DNA of 64,000 nucleotides from Pseudoalteromonas phenolica (GTDB lineage: Bacteria; Pseudomonadota; Gammaproteobacteria; Enterobacterales; Alteromonadaceae). A model generated the notes under the pieces. It saw only the letters and a program-made list of their open reading frames with translations, was not told where the DNA came from and ran no database searches. The stretch lies in assembly GCF_005876835.1 (NCBI RefSeq), contig NZ_PPSW01000025.1, positions 101,377 through 165,376 on the forward strand, in the 5' to 3' direction. How positions within the stretch are numbered: the first letter of the stretch is position 1; each line of letters opens with the position of its first letter. This document shows, piece by piece, positions 8,427 through 18,676 of the stretch. Made by a program: the position numbers and the translations under genes.

Positions 8427-9026
8427 TTAAATCTCTGCGTGATGGAGTAGGGTATCTACTATGTCACTGAACTTATTCGCAGGCTTTACAGTGTTAATAT
8501 TTGCACCGCAAATTTTTGCTAAATCGATTAAATCAAAATAACCAACAAACGACGAGTTTGTGTCGTCTATAACTAATAAGAAGTCAGCACCGCTTTGTTC
8601 TACGGTTTTGACAATGTGACCAACATTTGATTGTTCAACTTGTTGAAACGAAATTTGCTGTAAAGATTGATTTGGGATCATCACATCGCCAACATTTAAG
8701 TCTTTACGGTTACAATTGAGTCTGTCGGCAATTGATAAAATATATCGACTACCTATTCTTGCCTTTGAAATTAGCCCGACAATATTGTTATGTGCATCAA
8801 TCACAAAGCTCACTTTATGGTGAGTGCGATTCAAAATTAAACTTGCTTCATCAATATCGGCGCCTAACTCAATATGTTGAATAGGATTGAGTACAAGATT
8901 GCGCATCAGTTTTAATGCAGGTTCATTCGCGTCAAGTAAATGCTGGTTAGTGGGAGAAGGAAAGTGCTCAGTTACAAATGTTAAGTTTGCTGCAGGCTGA
9001 GTTTTTAAAGTCGTAAATGCGTTCAT
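8427..9026 (-). CDS. CBS-domain protein, possible nucleotide sensor
   Basis: A protein of 199 residues made of an N-terminal tail of about 40 residues and two CBS repeats (about 55-110 and 115-175). The first has the typical LNRTHHKVSFVIDAHNNIVGLISKARIG, split here as the strand VSFVID and the loop GLISKA. The second has DFLLVIDDTNSSFVGYFDL, again a strand followed by a GxxxxxDL turn. Such stand-alone CBS pairs bind adenosyl nucleotides in other bacteria, but the ligand here is unknown. The ribosome site AAGGTGA is 4 bases before the ATG. No other domain and no operon partner are seen. Confidence 0.7.
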   Translation of the reverse strand: MNAFTTLKTQPAANLTFVTEHFPSPTNQHLLDANEPALKLMRNLVLNPIQHIELGADIDEASLILNRTHHKVSFVIDAHNNIVGLISKARIGSRYILSIADRLNCNRKDLNVGDVMIPNQSLQQISFQQVEQSNVGHIVKTVEQSGADFLLVIDDTNSSFVGYFDLIDLAKICGANINTVKPANKFSDIVDTLLHHAEI

Positions 9027-9072
9027 AAGTCACCTTTGAATATAAATTAATAAGCACGAAAAAAAATCGGAA

Positions 9073-9345
9073 TTAATTTAGATAAGGAGGAGCTCTTATT
9101 GATGAGTGACGATTTGACTGTATTGAAAGAGTGAGCGAATAAGTAAACTCACAAACCTCACCCTTAGCATCAGAAGGTACAAGTTCGCTGAGTATACTGT
9201 CATCAAGATCAGTGTTATTCGAGTTATCAAAGTCAATAACAACAGAAGTTACTGACGGCATCGTGTCGTACTGAACAGCCTTAGCTGTTGATACATTTAG
9301 CAAGCTGATAACGCAAAGTAGCGCAATAACCTTAACTATGTTCAT
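9073..9345 (-). CDS. Small exported protein of unknown function
   Basis: A protein of 90 residues. It has a clear signal peptide: MNIVK, then a hydrophobic stretch to residue 20, with a likely cleavage site after STAKA. The mature part of about 67 residues is acidic in the middle (DFDNSNNTDLDDS) and has a single cysteine. The frame could start 3 codons earlier at a GTG, but the ATG at 9345 has GAG eight bases upstream. I do not recognise the family. It lies between a CBS gene and a symporter gene, all on the minus strand but widely spaced. Confidence 0.6.
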   Translation of the reverse strand: MNIVKVIALLCVISLLNVSTAKAVQYDTMPSVTSVVIDFDNSNNTDLDDSILSELVPSDAKGEVCEFTYSLTLSIQSNRHSSIRAPPYLN

Positions 9346-9523
9346 ACAACACACTCGAATTAATCAATAATTATAATCTATGGGCTGTGTGAACTAAATA
9401 CAATAGGTAATTTGTAACAGCGTATAAATCATGTTTTTACACGTTGAAATAATTCAATTTTTTAAATTTAAGTATCAATTCACTGAATGAGTTGGGATGG
9501 TAGAACAGGTGAGAAAAAGGTAT

Positions 9524-9552
9524 AAAAAAACCTCGACAACTGTGTGTCGAGG
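9524..9552 (-). terminator. Terminator of the dicarboxylate/amino acid symporter gene
   Basis: On the minus strand the stem CCTCGACA/TGTCGAGG is followed by seven T. It lies 20 bases after the symporter stop. Confidence 0.85.
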
Positions 9553-9572
9553 CTTATTGCTAAATTAAGTGT

Positions 9573-10892
9573 CTAGTCTAACTTTTCTAGGTTTTTAGCA
9601 GCATTTGGATCATTGAAAACATGTGTATCGAACTCGTTTTCAGACTTAGCAACAACACACGTTACCATACAGTCGCCCGTTACATTTACTGCTGTGCGCG
9701 TCATATCAAGCAGTCTGTCAACACCCATAATAATAGCAATACCTTCAACTGGTAGGCCTACTTGGTTTAGTACCATAGCATGCATGATAAGACCCACACC
9801 AGGCACACCTGCAGTACCTACAGAAGCAAGCGTAGCGGTAAGGATAACCATTAAGTAATCACTGATTGTTAAATCAACAGCGAAAACTTGAGCGATAAAT
9901 ACAGTCGCCACACCTTGCATGATGGCAGTACCATCCATGTTAATAGTCGCGCCTAGAGGCACTGTGAAAGACGCAACAGAGTTATGTGCTCCTAGCTTTT
10001 TAGTGGCTGTTTCAAGGGTTACTGGCATAGTTGCACTTGAACTTGATGTACTAAACGCAAACATACATGCGTCTTTCATCTTAGTTAAGAAAGTAATAGG
10101 GCTTAAACCCGTTAGAATTTTTAAAAGTGCAGAGTAGTTGATGAGTGCGTGAATAAATAAAGCAGCTAATACAGTAAAGAAATATTTTGCTAGCCCAAGG
10201 ATTAAACCCATCTCAATGGTTGTAAATAACTTAGCCATTAAACAGAAAACACCAATTGGTGCTAGGTTCATTAAAATAGTCACAAGTTTAAGCACAACCG
10301 TGTTCAAGTCATCAAACACTTTAGCAATACGTTTACCCGGCTCACCACTTAGTGCCATTGCAATACCAAATAAAAGTGCAAATACGATAACTTGTAACAT
10401 GTTACCTTCTGCCATCGCATTGATAGGGTTCGTAGGGAACATATTAATAATAACTTGGGTCAGCGTTGGCGCTTGTTTAGCGTCAAATGCTGCTTCGGTC
10501 GGTACGTCATACCCCACACCTGGGCTAACTAATAATGCAAGTGAGATTGCGACGGTAATGGCAACAGCTGTAGTGGTTAAGTAAAGTGCGATTGATTTGC
10601 CACCTAAACGACCTAACTTTTTTGGGTCGCTTAAGCTACATGTTCCACACACCAAAGAAATAAAAACTAAAGGCACAACCAGCATTTTTAAGCTGGCAAT
10701 GAAAATTTGCCCGCCGATGTGAAATAAGCCGTCTACAAAGAAGCCTTTAACGGCTAGATCAAATAGCCCAAGAGGGATTAAAACGTCTTCTTTATCACCA
10801 AGAATAAATTGAAAAAGCAGGCCTAGAAAAACACCCGCGACCATACCCAGCATGATGCGAGAGGTTAAACTCATCTTGTTATTTTGTGTCAT
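9573..10892 (-). CDS. Dicarboxylate/amino acid:cation symporter (DAACS family)
   Basis: Inner-membrane sodium- or proton-driven importer of dicarboxylates such as glutamate, aspartate or C4 acids. It has 439 residues with about eight hydrophobic segments. The family hallmarks are the serine-rich hairpin FSTSSSSATMPVTLE, the NMDGTAIMQG motif that binds substrate and sodium, and the hairpin GTAGVPGVGLI near the C-terminus. Arg in DMTRTAVNVTGD suggests an acidic substrate, as in GltP and DctA, but the substrate cannot be fixed from sequence. It is a single gene with its own terminator. Confidence 0.9.
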   Translation of the reverse strand: MTQNNKMSLTSRIMLGMVAGVFLGLLFQFILGDKEDVLIPLGLFDLAVKGFFVDGLFHIGGQIFIASLKMLVVPLVFISLVCGTCSLSDPKKLGRLGGKSIALYLTTTAVAITVAISLALLVSPGVGYDVPTEAAFDAKQAPTLTQVIINMFPTNPINAMAEGNMLQVIVFALLFGIAMALSGEPGKRIAKVFDDLNTVVLKLVTILMNLAPIGVFCLMAKLFTTIEMGLILGLAKYFFTVLAALFIHALINYSALLKILTGLSPITFLTKMKDACMFAFSTSSSSATMPVTLETATKKLGAHNSVASFTVPLGATINMDGTAIMQGVATVFIAQVFAVDLTISDYLMVILTATLASVGTAGVPGVGLIMHAMVLNQVGLPVEGIAIIMGVDRLLDMTRTAVNVTGDCMVTCVVAKSENEFDTHVFNDPNAAKNLEKLD

Positions 10893-11052
10893 ATTGATTG
10901 TTAGATTTTTTTAAATTCATAATAGCCTACCAGCATGGTGCCCTGAGACCAAAAAAAAACGTTAAATAGTTAAGAAAAAGTTGTGATTTTTAATCACTTT
11001 ATAAGGTAACATGAAGAGATAATAATTTTAATTCAGCTAGGGAGAGGGGGTA

Positions 11053-14000
11053 ATGCCTTTGATGCGCTGGTTTAGCATTTTGTTGTTTTCCTTATTAGTC
11101 ACAGCTTGTGGCGGCGGTGGAACAATAGATAAAACGAACAATAATACTGGTGATGGTGGTTCTTCAAGCGATTATCAACTTACGTTATCGATTTTAGAAC
11201 AAACGACAGAGCTTTCTCTGCAAACCCCCCTCACAATTGAAGCCACACTGAATAATGACGGAGCGGCTGTAGCCAATACCCGTATTAATTTCACGACTGA
11301 CGAATATGCGCGTTTTGATGGTCCGGCATCAGTGTTGACCAACAGTGAAGGTAAAGCGACGGTTAAGTTGTTACCAACAGATCAAAAAGGCGCAGGCGCA
11401 GTGAGTGCGTCAGTATCTATTGCTGAAACAACATTAGAAGAGCAGATTGATTTTACATCGCTTGGAGATGGCGGTTTAAAAATTACCGTGACTATAAAAG
11501 ATACTGATGGTGCCGTAATTACCCAAGATAATCCGCTTTCAACTTCAAAGCCTGCTATTGTCACTGTTGAAGTTATGAATGATAACACCCCAGTATCGCA
11601 AGCTGTGGTGGAGTTAGATACTGATCAAAGAGCTGAGCTGGATTACGACAGTGGTTTAACAGAATCAGATGGTAAAGCGGTTTTCTTTTTGACACCTAAC
11701 ACAACAAGTGGTCCAGGCTTTGTAACTGTCACTTACAAAGGCACTCTCAATGAGCAAACTGACGATGTCATTGCAAGAGGTTACTTTTTCACCGAAGGTT
11801 TTAGTACCAGTAGTATTTCTTTAAGTATAGATATGTCAGACGCAGATGGCAATGCAATTACAACTTCGAATCGTCTAAGTGAAGATAAAAATGCCTCTGT
11901 TGTTGTTACATTATTAGAGGGCTCTAAGCCATTATCTGAAAAATTTATTACTATCAGCGCAGGTAATAAGGGTATTACTGTTCCTGCAGATGGTCGTGTT
12001 GTAACTGATTTAAACGGTCAGGCAACAATCACACTTTTGGCAAACACAGAAAGTGGAGTTGATGCACTGACAGCAACTTATACACATAACGACACTGATG
12101 TTGTAGCTGTTAGGCCATACTACACGGCAAGTAACCCTAAATTTGATGCTGATCCTTACAAAATTTCATTTACTGCGAAAAACCCGTTAACTAATGAGCC
12201 ATCAAATATGCTCGCTGGTGGCAGTGCGTTAACGTTAGAAGCGCAGGTTTTACTTAACAATGAGCCAGTAACAAATACGCGTTTACAATTCGAAGTTGAC
12301 CAATATGCAAGGTTAGATCACTCTTCAGGTTCAATCTTAACCAACCAAGAGGGTATTGCGTCAGTTAACTTACTTGATAATGATTTGGAAGGCGCAGGTA
12401 AAGCGACAGTCAGTTTTGAAAAGCCAGACGGCAGCACAATATCTTCAAACATCTTCTTTGATAGTGCAGGTACTGGCGGTATTCGTTTAGCTGTTAGTGA
12501 TGTGTTAGATAAAGATGGGAATAAGATTTCATTAGAGAATAAGGTTTCAGCTGAGACAGATGGATTTGTGACTGTCACGCTGACTGAGAATAGTGTAGGA
12601 GTGTCAAATGCGCTTATCTTAGTTCAAGGAGATTCTATTGGCTCCACCGATCCTAGTAATGGCAAAATAGTCACTAATGATACAGGTGTTGCTAGTTTTA
12701 AGTTGAAACCGACAACTGAAGCTGGTTTAGGTGAATTCACTGTAACATATCAACAAACTGAAAATTTAGTTTTTAGACAAACAGGTTATTATCAATCATC
12801 TGGCAACCCAAACATCCCTGATACTAGCTTAAATAACATTGATGTAAGAATTTTAACAGGTTGTAACGATGATTGGGATGCAAACAGGAACGAAGTTAGA
12901 CTGGATCCAACAGAACCAAATTCTGGTTGTACTAATTCGGCTCAATTGAGCTCTAATGAGCTAGCAGAAATTTATATATTGGTTACACCTGCAGATAATG
13001 ATACAGCTTATAACAGACAAATTGTTTCAGTAGAAACAACTCTGGGACAAGTTTTACCAACTAATGGTACGGCTTTAACAGACGATCAAGGTGTTGCACT
13101 GCTTAAGTTTCAGCCTGGAGACACTGGTGGCGCAGGTTCGGTTACTGTTACATTCAGAGGCGAGTCAAGTGCAGCTAATTTCAGTGTAGGCGTTGTTGAC
13201 ATCGAAATGACCTTAGACGATGGCTTGTTAGAAGGTGTATCAGAGCTTAAAGCGGGCGGTAGTACAATTATTACTGCCACTTTACGTGATAAAGAAACCG
13301 GTGATTTAATCTTAACTCCTACAGACGTAACTTTTTCCTCCGTATGTGCGGCGAGTAACGAGACTGAGCTAGATTCTTTAGTGAAATCTTCAAATGGCAT
13401 CGCGACTGCAACTTATCGAGCTAATGGTTGTGTTGGTACCGATACTATCACTGCAACAATAGAAGCTGGTGGTAATAATGCTGTTCAAACTCTTGCTCTC
13501 ACTGTAAGTAAAGCTGAAGCCCAGGCATTAAAGTTTTTAACAGACAATGATGGCTTTGAACAATTTATTGCTTTACCGCCAGGTGAAGGTGGCGCACCAA
13601 CGCTTTCTGTCGTTGAATTCCAACTTCTAGACGTTGACACAAAACCAATCAAGCAAAAACGAATCGACTTCAGATTAACAGACTCTACAGGTGCTGCTTC
13701 TTTGACTCAAACAACAAGTAGCACAAATAATGAAGGTAGAGCGCAAACAACGGTGACTTCTGGCACTGTACCTGGTCCCTTAGTTGTGCAAGCTTGTTAT
13801 ATTCCTGATGAATTAATAACTCAAGGTATCAATGAGAGTAAGCCTGTAACATGCTGGGCTGATGAAGTGAAAAGGTGTGTAGATACTCCAACAGCAGAAG
13901 GTTGCCCTGAAAATGGCTATATTCCAGTTGAAATTGGAGATCAAATAACAGGTATCTCATCACGTATTTTATTAAGCTCAGGAGTGACTGATCAAGACAG

Positions 14001-15351
14001 CTTTGATGCTGCTTTAGTAACTAGGAATATAAACGGTCTCGATTATCTTGGTGCAACAGTTGATATAAACATTTATTTTGGCGATCAATTTAATCAACTT
14101 AGTGGAGATGGTGTTACGGCCACTGTTGTTACAAACTCAGGTGTTGTCGGCACACTCGATGGTGAAGATCTCACGCCACTGTATAACTGCTCAAGTGTTG
14201 ATGCTACATGTACTTTAACATGGAGAAGACAAGGGGATATTCCTTTCTCAGAAAGCAGTTGGGGCAACCAGATCGGAGACGTTTGCGATACGTATTTTGG
14301 AGAGCCAGCTCCTTGCATTGGCTCATACCCTACGGTAGGTAGTACTGATAGTGACGGCAATGTTACTAGTCATATTGTTCAGGGGGGACGTGTTAACTTT
14401 TTAGTTGTTGCCAAAGGCCAAGAAACCTTTATAGATAGGCCTAGCGACGTGAATAATGATGGGGATGTTACACTAGAGAGACGTAATGGTCGTTTTGATG
14501 AAGGCGAATTTTATCAAAGTTATGACAGACCTGAACCATTTATCGATCTGAATGCTAATGGCACGTATGATGGTGACGTAATTTGCTCTGATGAATCAGG
14601 GGATGATGTGTGCACTCCTAAAAATTCAGACGGTGGTGTATTTGAAACTTTCCGAGATTCAAATAATGATGGCCTCTACACTCAAGGTAATGGTATCTAC
14701 GATGGTTTACTTTGTGGTGAAACAGCTCAAGCGTCTGGCAAATGCAACAAAGGGCTCATTGAAGTAAGACGCAACCTAGAGCTCGTGCTTTCAGATGACG
14801 ACCCATTTGTACGTTTCGCAGTAAATAAAGACGATGTTGATCTGACTATAGACAACAACCTAGATGGTCAGCCTGATGAGTTACAAGAAAATACAGCTTG
14901 TGCGAATGTTACACTTCCGGCACTTGATGCTGATGGTAACGTGATCAGAGATTCTGAAGGCGAAGTTGTTTATGCAATTATACAAGAGTTGGAACCAATT
15001 ACAGGCCATGATGACTTGTGTGATATAAAACAAGTAACGCTTGGTGATAGAGGTGTTGAAGGATTAAATGTTTATATTTATTTTTCAGACAGAAATGGTA
15101 ACCCTCTTCCTGCGGGTACTGAAGTAGAAATATCAAGTACCAATGGTAAATTGGATGTTAGCGGGCTAAATTCAGTCATTCCAAATACAGGTAGAACTGA
15201 ATCAGATTATGCGATAGCAACACTTTCTCGAGAAGTAGAATCAAACGGTCAAGAAACAGGACAATTAACGATTCAGTTTACATTTACTAAACCGGATGGT
15301 GAAAATAAAGTGGTATCTCACTCAATCACGGTGAATGACGCCAACCCATAA
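11053..15351 (+). CDS. Giant Ig-like repeat lipoprotein
   Basis: A protein of 1432 residues. A lipoprotein signal (MRWFSILLFSLLVTAC) puts the lipidated Cys at residue 19, followed by a GGGG linker, so it should be membrane anchored and probably exposed. The first 800 residues contain at least six repeats of about 110-125 residues of the bacterial Ig-like (Big_1/invasin) type, each with a sugar-of-strands pattern ending in a [TN]xxGxAxxxLxP turn (SEGKATVKLLP, SDGKAVFFLTP, LNGQATITLLA, QEGIASVNLLD, DTGVASFKLKP). The last 450 residues differ: several Cys pairs and Asp/Asn-rich loops such as DVNNDGDVTLE and DLNANGTYDGD that look calcium binding. The ribosome site GGAGAGGGGG is very strong. A role in adhesion is an inference from the family. 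Confidence 0.8.
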   Translation: MPLMRWFSILLFSLLVTACGGGGTIDKTNNNTGDGGSSSDYQLTLSILEQTTELSLQTPLTIEATLNNDGAAVANTRINFTTDEYARFDGPASVLTNSEGKATVKLLPTDQKGAGAVSASVSIAETTLEEQIDFTSLGDGGLKITVTIKDTDGAVITQDNPLSTSKPAIVTVEVMNDNTPVSQAVVELDTDQRAELDYDSGLTESDGKAVFFLTPNTTSGPGFVTVTYKGTLNEQTDDVIARGYFFTEGFSTSSISLSIDMSDADGNAITTSNRLSEDKNASVVVTLLEGSKPLSEKFITISAGNKGITVPADGRVVTDLNGQATITLLANTESGVDALTATYTHNDTDVVAVRPYYTASNPKFDADPYKISFTAKNPLTNEPSNMLAGGSALTLEAQVLLNNEPVTNTRLQFEVDQYARLDHSSGSILTNQEGIASVNLLDNDLEGAGKATVSFEKPDGSTISSNIFFDSAGTGGIRLAVSDVLDKDGNKISLENKVSAETDGFVTVTLTENSVGVSNALILVQGDSIGSTDPSNGKIVTNDTGVASFKLKPTTEAGLGEFTVTYQQTENLVFRQTGYYQSSGNPNIPDTSLNNIDVRILTGCNDDWDANRNEVRLDPTEPNSGCTNSAQLSSNELAEIYILVTPADNDTAYNRQIVSVETTLGQVLPTNGTALTDDQGVALLKFQPGDTGGAGSVTVTFRGESSAANFSVGVVDIEMTLDDGLLEGVSELKAGGSTIITATLRDKETGDLILTPTDVTFSSVCAASNETELDSLVKSSNGIATATYRANGCVGTDTITATIEAGGNNAVQTLALTVSKAEAQALKFLTDNDGFEQFIALPPGEGGAPTLSVVEFQLLDVDTKPIKQKRIDFRLTDSTGAASLTQTTSSTNNEGRAQTTVTSGTVPGPLVVQACYIPDELITQGINESKPVTCWADEVKRCVDTPTAEGCPENGYIPVEIGDQITGISSRILLSSGVTDQDSFDAALVTRNINGLDYLGATVDINIYFGDQFNQLSGDGVTATVVTNSGVVGTLDGEDLTPLYNCSSVDATCTLTWRRQGDIPFSESSWGNQIGDVCDTYFGEPAPCIGSYPTVGSTDSDGNVTSHIVQGGRVNFLVVAKGQETFIDRPSDVNNDGDVTLERRNGRFDEGEFYQSYDRPEPFIDLNANGTYDGDVICSDESGDDVCTPKNSDGGVFETFRDSNNDGLYTQGNGIYDGLLCGETAQASGKCNKGLIEVRRNLELVLSDDDPFVRFAVNKDDVDLTIDNNLDGQPDELQENTACANVTLPALDADGNVIRDSEGEVVYAIIQELEPITGHDDLCDIKQVTLGDRGVEGLNVYIYFSDRNGNPLPAGTEVEISSTNGKLDVSGLNSVIPNTGRTESDYAIATLSREVESNGQETGQLTIQFTFTKPDGENKVVSHSITVNDANP

Positions 15352-15360
15352 CTCTACTTG

Positions 15361-15392
15361 AAAAAATGCCAACCTAACGGTTGGCATTTTTG
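15361..15392 (+). terminator. Terminator after the Ig-like lipoprotein gene
   Basis: The stem AAAAATGCCAACC/GGTTGGCATTTTT with loop TAAC is followed by T. It begins 10 bases after the stop. Confidence 0.9.
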
Positions 15393-15588
15393 TATTGTTT
15401 CCATTATATTGCGCAGCTTAGTTATTGCTTGATACATTTTTGCTTAAAATTGCAACAAAAACTGTGTAATTAATCATTAATCAGCTAAAACTTTGTATTA
15501 AAAGCTTGTAACAATAGGTGTTTGTAGATATACCTATAAATATTCACGCCCGATGGGCATACACCAAGATGAGTCAGAATAGGCAGCT

Positions 15589-18234
15589 ATGGGCAAATCG
15601 TTAGTAATTGTAGAGTCACCTGCAAAGGCGAAAACAATTAATAAATACTTAGGCAAAGACTACATTGTTAAATCAAGTGTAGGTCATGTGCGCGACCTTC
15701 CGACCTCAGGTGCAGGCAAAACAAAAGGGGTTGCGACCAAGTCTCCGGCAGAAGTAAGAAAAATGTCGCCGGAAGAAAAAGCCATATATAAAAAGAACAA
15801 AGATTACGCAAATCTAGTCGCTCGTATGGGTATCGACCCTGAAAAAGGGTGGGAGCCACATTACGAAGTACTTCCAGGCAAAGAAAAAGTCGTACAAGAA
15901 CTTAAAAAACTCGCTGAAAATGCTGAACACATCTATCTCGCAACCGATTTGGATAGAGAGGGAGAGGCAATTGCTTGGCACCTTGAAGAAATCATCGGTG
16001 GTGAGCCAGAGAAGTATAAGCGCGTTGTTTTCAACGAAATCACCAAAAATGCGATTCAGCAAGCATTCGAAGCGCCAGGTCAATTAAATACTGATATGGT
16101 TTACGCGCAACAGGCGCGCCGTTTCTTGGACCGTGTTGTTGGTTTCATGGTTTCACCTTTATTATGGCAGAAAGTCGCTCGTGGTTTGTCTGCGGGCCGA
16201 GTACAGTCAGTTGCAGTAAGACTTCTGGTAGAACGTGAACGTGAAATCAAAGCGTTTATTCCAGAAGAGTATTGGGATATTCACGCTGATACAAAAACCA
16301 AAGCTGAAGATGTGCGCTTTGCAGTGACTAAGTTCCAAGGCCAAGCGTTTAAGCCAGTAAACGAAGCTCAAGCTATGGCGGCCGTTAATACCATCGAGTC
16401 TTCTTCATTAAGCGTTGTTAAAGTAGAAGAAAAGCCAAGCAAGAGTAAACCAAGCGCGCCATTCATCACATCGACGATGCAGCAGGCTGCGAGTACGCGT
16501 TTAGGTTATGGTGTTAAGAAGACCATGATGTTGGCTCAGCGTCTTTATGAAGCGGGTTACATTACGTATATGCGTACTGACTCAACCAACCTTTCGAATG
16601 ATGCGGTTGCAATGTGTCGTGACTATATTACTGACAACTTTGGTAATAAGTACTTACCAGAGAACCCGATTAAATACAGTGCAAAAGGCAATGCGCAGGA
16701 AGCGCACGAAGCAATTCGCCCATCTGATGTAAATGTATTGTCAGGTCATGTAGAAGGCGTTGATGCTGATGCTAAAAAGCTATACGAGCTTATTTGGCGT
16801 CAATTCGTAGCGTGTCAAATGACGCCAGCAGAATATGACTTAACAACCATTACGGTAGGTGCGGGTGATTACACGCTAAAAGCCCGTGGTCGAGTACTAC
16901 GCTTTGATGGTTGGACTAAAGTACAGCCTTCAGTTCGTAAGAAAAACGAAGAAGATCAATCACTACCAGCGGTAGCGGTGGGCGATAATGTTGACCTAGT
17001 GGCTTTAGACCCTAAGCAGCACTTTACTAAGCCACCTGCACGTTTCTCAGAAGCAAGTTTAGTAAAAGAGCTTGAAAAGCGTGGTATCGGTCGTCCTTCA
17101 ACATACGCAGCAATTATTTCAACCATTCAAGATCGTGGTTATGTACGCGTTGAAAACCGTCGTTTCTTCGCTGAAAAAATGGGTGAAATCGTTACTGATA
17201 GACTAGTTGAGAACTTCGATGACTTAATGAACTTCGACTTCACTGCGAAGATGGAAGGACGTTTAGATGACATCGCTGAAGGCGAGCGTATCTGGACTCA
17301 GGTACTTGATAAATTCTACGCTGATTTCAAAGAGCAGTTAGAAGTTGCTGGTGGTGACGAAGAAAATGGCGGTATGCGTCAGAACGTCATGGTTGAGACG
17401 GATATTGATTGTCCGACCTGTAATCGCAAAATGGGTATTCGCACGGCTTCTACAGGGGTTTTCTTAGGCTGTACAGGTTATAATTTACCGCCGAAAGAGC
17501 GTTGTACGACAACGATGAACCTAGTTTCTGGTGATGAAGCGGTTGCTGCCGATGTTGAAGATGTAGAAACCGAAACATTGATGCAGATGAAACGTTGCCC
17601 GATTTGTGAAACAGCGATGGATTCATACCTAATTGATGAAACCCGTAAGCTTCACGTCTGTGGTAATAACCCAGGTTGTAGCGGTTATATCGTTGAACAA
17701 GGCACGTTTAAGATCAAAGGCTATGACGGTCCTGTTATTGACTGTGATAAATGTGGTTCAGAGATGCAGCTTAAATCTGGTCGATTTGGCAAGTATTTCG
17801 GTTGTACCAACGAAGACTGTAAAAACACGCGTAAACTTCTTAAAAGCGGTGAGCCAGCGCCACCGAAAGAAGATCCCGTTCATTTACCAGAACTACCTTG
17901 TGAAAAGTCTGAAGCGTATTTTGTATTACGTGATGGTGCCTCGGGTATCTTCTTAGCGGCACACACATTCCCTAAATCTAGGGAGACACGTGCGCCTAAA
18001 GTTGCAGAGCTAAAACAGTTCAGAGATAGAATTTCACCTAAGTTCTATTACCTTGCTGATGCACCTGAAAAAGATTCAGAAGGCAATTTAGCCGTTGTTC
18101 GCTACTCGCGTAAAACCAAGACTCAGTATGTAATGACAGAAGTGGAAGGCAAAGCGACAGGCTGGAAAGCAACGTATGAAAACGGTAAATGGGTTGAAGA
18201 AGATAAGCCAAAAAAGAAAAAGGCTGCTAAATAA
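15589..18234 (+). CDS. topA: DNA topoisomerase I (type IA)
   Basis: Relaxes negative supercoils by single-strand passage. It has 881 residues, close to E. coli TopA at 865. The Toprim domain starts with [11 protein letters not shown], and its acidic triad is in [10 protein letters not shown] (about 118-127). The active-site tyrosine is Tyr327 in [11 protein letters not shown]. Three C-terminal four-cysteine zinc modules are seen (CPTCNRK, CPICETA and CDKCGSE are their first pairs), followed by a basic tail ending in KPKKKKAAK. It is preceded by a 237-bp gap with no gene and followed by a strong terminator. Confidence 0.98.
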   Translation: MGKSLVIVESPAKAKTINKYLGKDYIVKSSVGHVRDLPTSGAGKTKGVATKSPAEVRKMSPEEKAIYKKNKDYANLVARMGIDPEKGWEPHYEVLPGKEKVVQELKKLAENAEHIYLATDLDREGEAIAWHLEEIIGGEPEKYKRVVFNEITKNAIQQAFEAPGQLNTDMVYAQQARRFLDRVVGFMVSPLLWQKVARGLSAGRVQSVAVRLLVEREREIKAFIPEEYWDIHADTKTKAEDVRFAVTKFQGQAFKPVNEAQAMAAVNTIESSSLSVVKVEEKPSKSKPSAPFITSTMQQAASTRLGYGVKKTMMLAQRLYEAGYITYMRTDSTNLSNDAVAMCRDYITDNFGNKYLPENPIKYSAKGNAQEAHEAIRPSDVNVLSGHVEGVDADAKKLYELIWRQFVACQMTPAEYDLTTITVGAGDYTLKARGRVLRFDGWTKVQPSVRKKNEEDQSLPAVAVGDNVDLVALDPKQHFTKPPARFSEASLVKELEKRGIGRPSTYAAIISTIQDRGYVRVENRRFFAEKMGEIVTDRLVENFDDLMNFDFTAKMEGRLDDIAEGERIWTQVLDKFYADFKEQLEVAGGDEENGGMRQNVMVETDIDCPTCNRKMGIRTASTGVFLGCTGYNLPPKERCTTTMNLVSGDEAVAADVEDVETETLMQMKRCPICETAMDSYLIDETRKLHVCGNNPGCSGYIVEQGTFKIKGYDGPVIDCDKCGSEMQLKSGRFGKYFGCTNEDCKNTRKLLKSGEPAPPKEDPVHLPELPCEKSEAYFVLRDGASGIFLAAHTFPKSRETRAPKVAELKQFRDRISPKFYYLADAPEKDSEGNLAVVRYSRKTKTQYVMTEVEGKATGWKATYENGKWVEEDKPKKKKAAK

Positions 18235-18255
18235 TATTCTTTAGCTTTTAATCGT

Positions 18256-18284
18256 AAAAACCCGAGCTCAGCTCGGGTTTTTTT
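18256..18284 (+). terminator. topA terminator
   Basis: The stem AAACCCGAGC/GCTCGGGTTT with a TCA loop is followed by a T run, 22 bases after the topA stop. Confidence 0.92.
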
Positions 18285-18307
18285 ATATTCATTGTTACGT
18301 CATCTTA

Positions 18308-18504
18308 TAGTAATCCATTTAATTAATTGATCTATTTTGAGGAAAGGAAAACATGTCGATAATGCAGCTCTCTCATCCAGCTATCCCTGCGGCACCTAAT
18401 GCCATGCAGGCAAGGAAGGTTGGTTATTCTAAATAAGAAATTTGCAACGAAACTAGCATCTGTTTAAGTCCTTCAAAGTGATTGAGTATTAATATTAAGT
18501 GGTA
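18308..18504. repeat. MITE-like dispersed repeat, copy 2 (decayed)
   Basis: Part of the 442-bp gene-free stretch 18235-18676. It aligns with the minus strand of 4586-4793: shared landmarks in the same order are TCTATTT, GAGG-AAG-GAAAAC or GAGGGAAGAGAAAC, TGTCGATA, CATCC, GCT, CATG-AGGCAAGG, CTAAATAAGAAA, AACGAA and a C-rich TCAAA block. The outer ends have drifted (TAGTAATCC instead of TACCAATCT, and GTGGTA instead of ATTGGTA). It holds a 27-codon frame at 18353-18436 with a GAGGAAAGG upstream. The boundaries are approximate. Confidence 0.6.
18353..18436 (+). other. Candidate 27-codon micro-ORF inside repeat copy 2
   Basis: An ATG with GAGGAAAGG 5 bases upstream opens a frame MSIMQLSHPAIPAAPNAM, then QARKVGYSK and TAA. 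The same frame in copy 1 (minus strand, 4748-4692) starts at TTG and stops at TAG after 18 residues. Changes between copies fall as often on codon positions 1 and 2 as on 3, which speaks against protein-level selection. Listed only because the frame and a ribosome-site-like sequence are shared. Confidence 0.15.
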
Positions 18505-18634
18505 ACAAGAAAATTTATATGTAGTGTTAGAGTCGAAGATTTGAGTAAGGAATGATAGTTTAACTTCTATATCAACACTCTAAAATTGGATGGGTTTAAA
18601 TAGCTTCTAGATATGAATCTTGCTCCGAACCGTT

Positions 18635-18663
18635 GAGTAAGCGGTTATATAAACCGCTTACTC
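18635..18663. repeat. Perfect 12-bp inverted repeat
   Basis: GAGTAAGCGGTT and AACCGCTTACTC flank a five-base loop, 14 bases beyond the stop of the minus-strand permease gene. It has no clear T run on the minus strand, so it is at best a weak terminator or an RNA-stabilising 3' hairpin for the permease message. Confidence 0.5.
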
Positions 18664-18676
18664 ATAAAAATATAGA

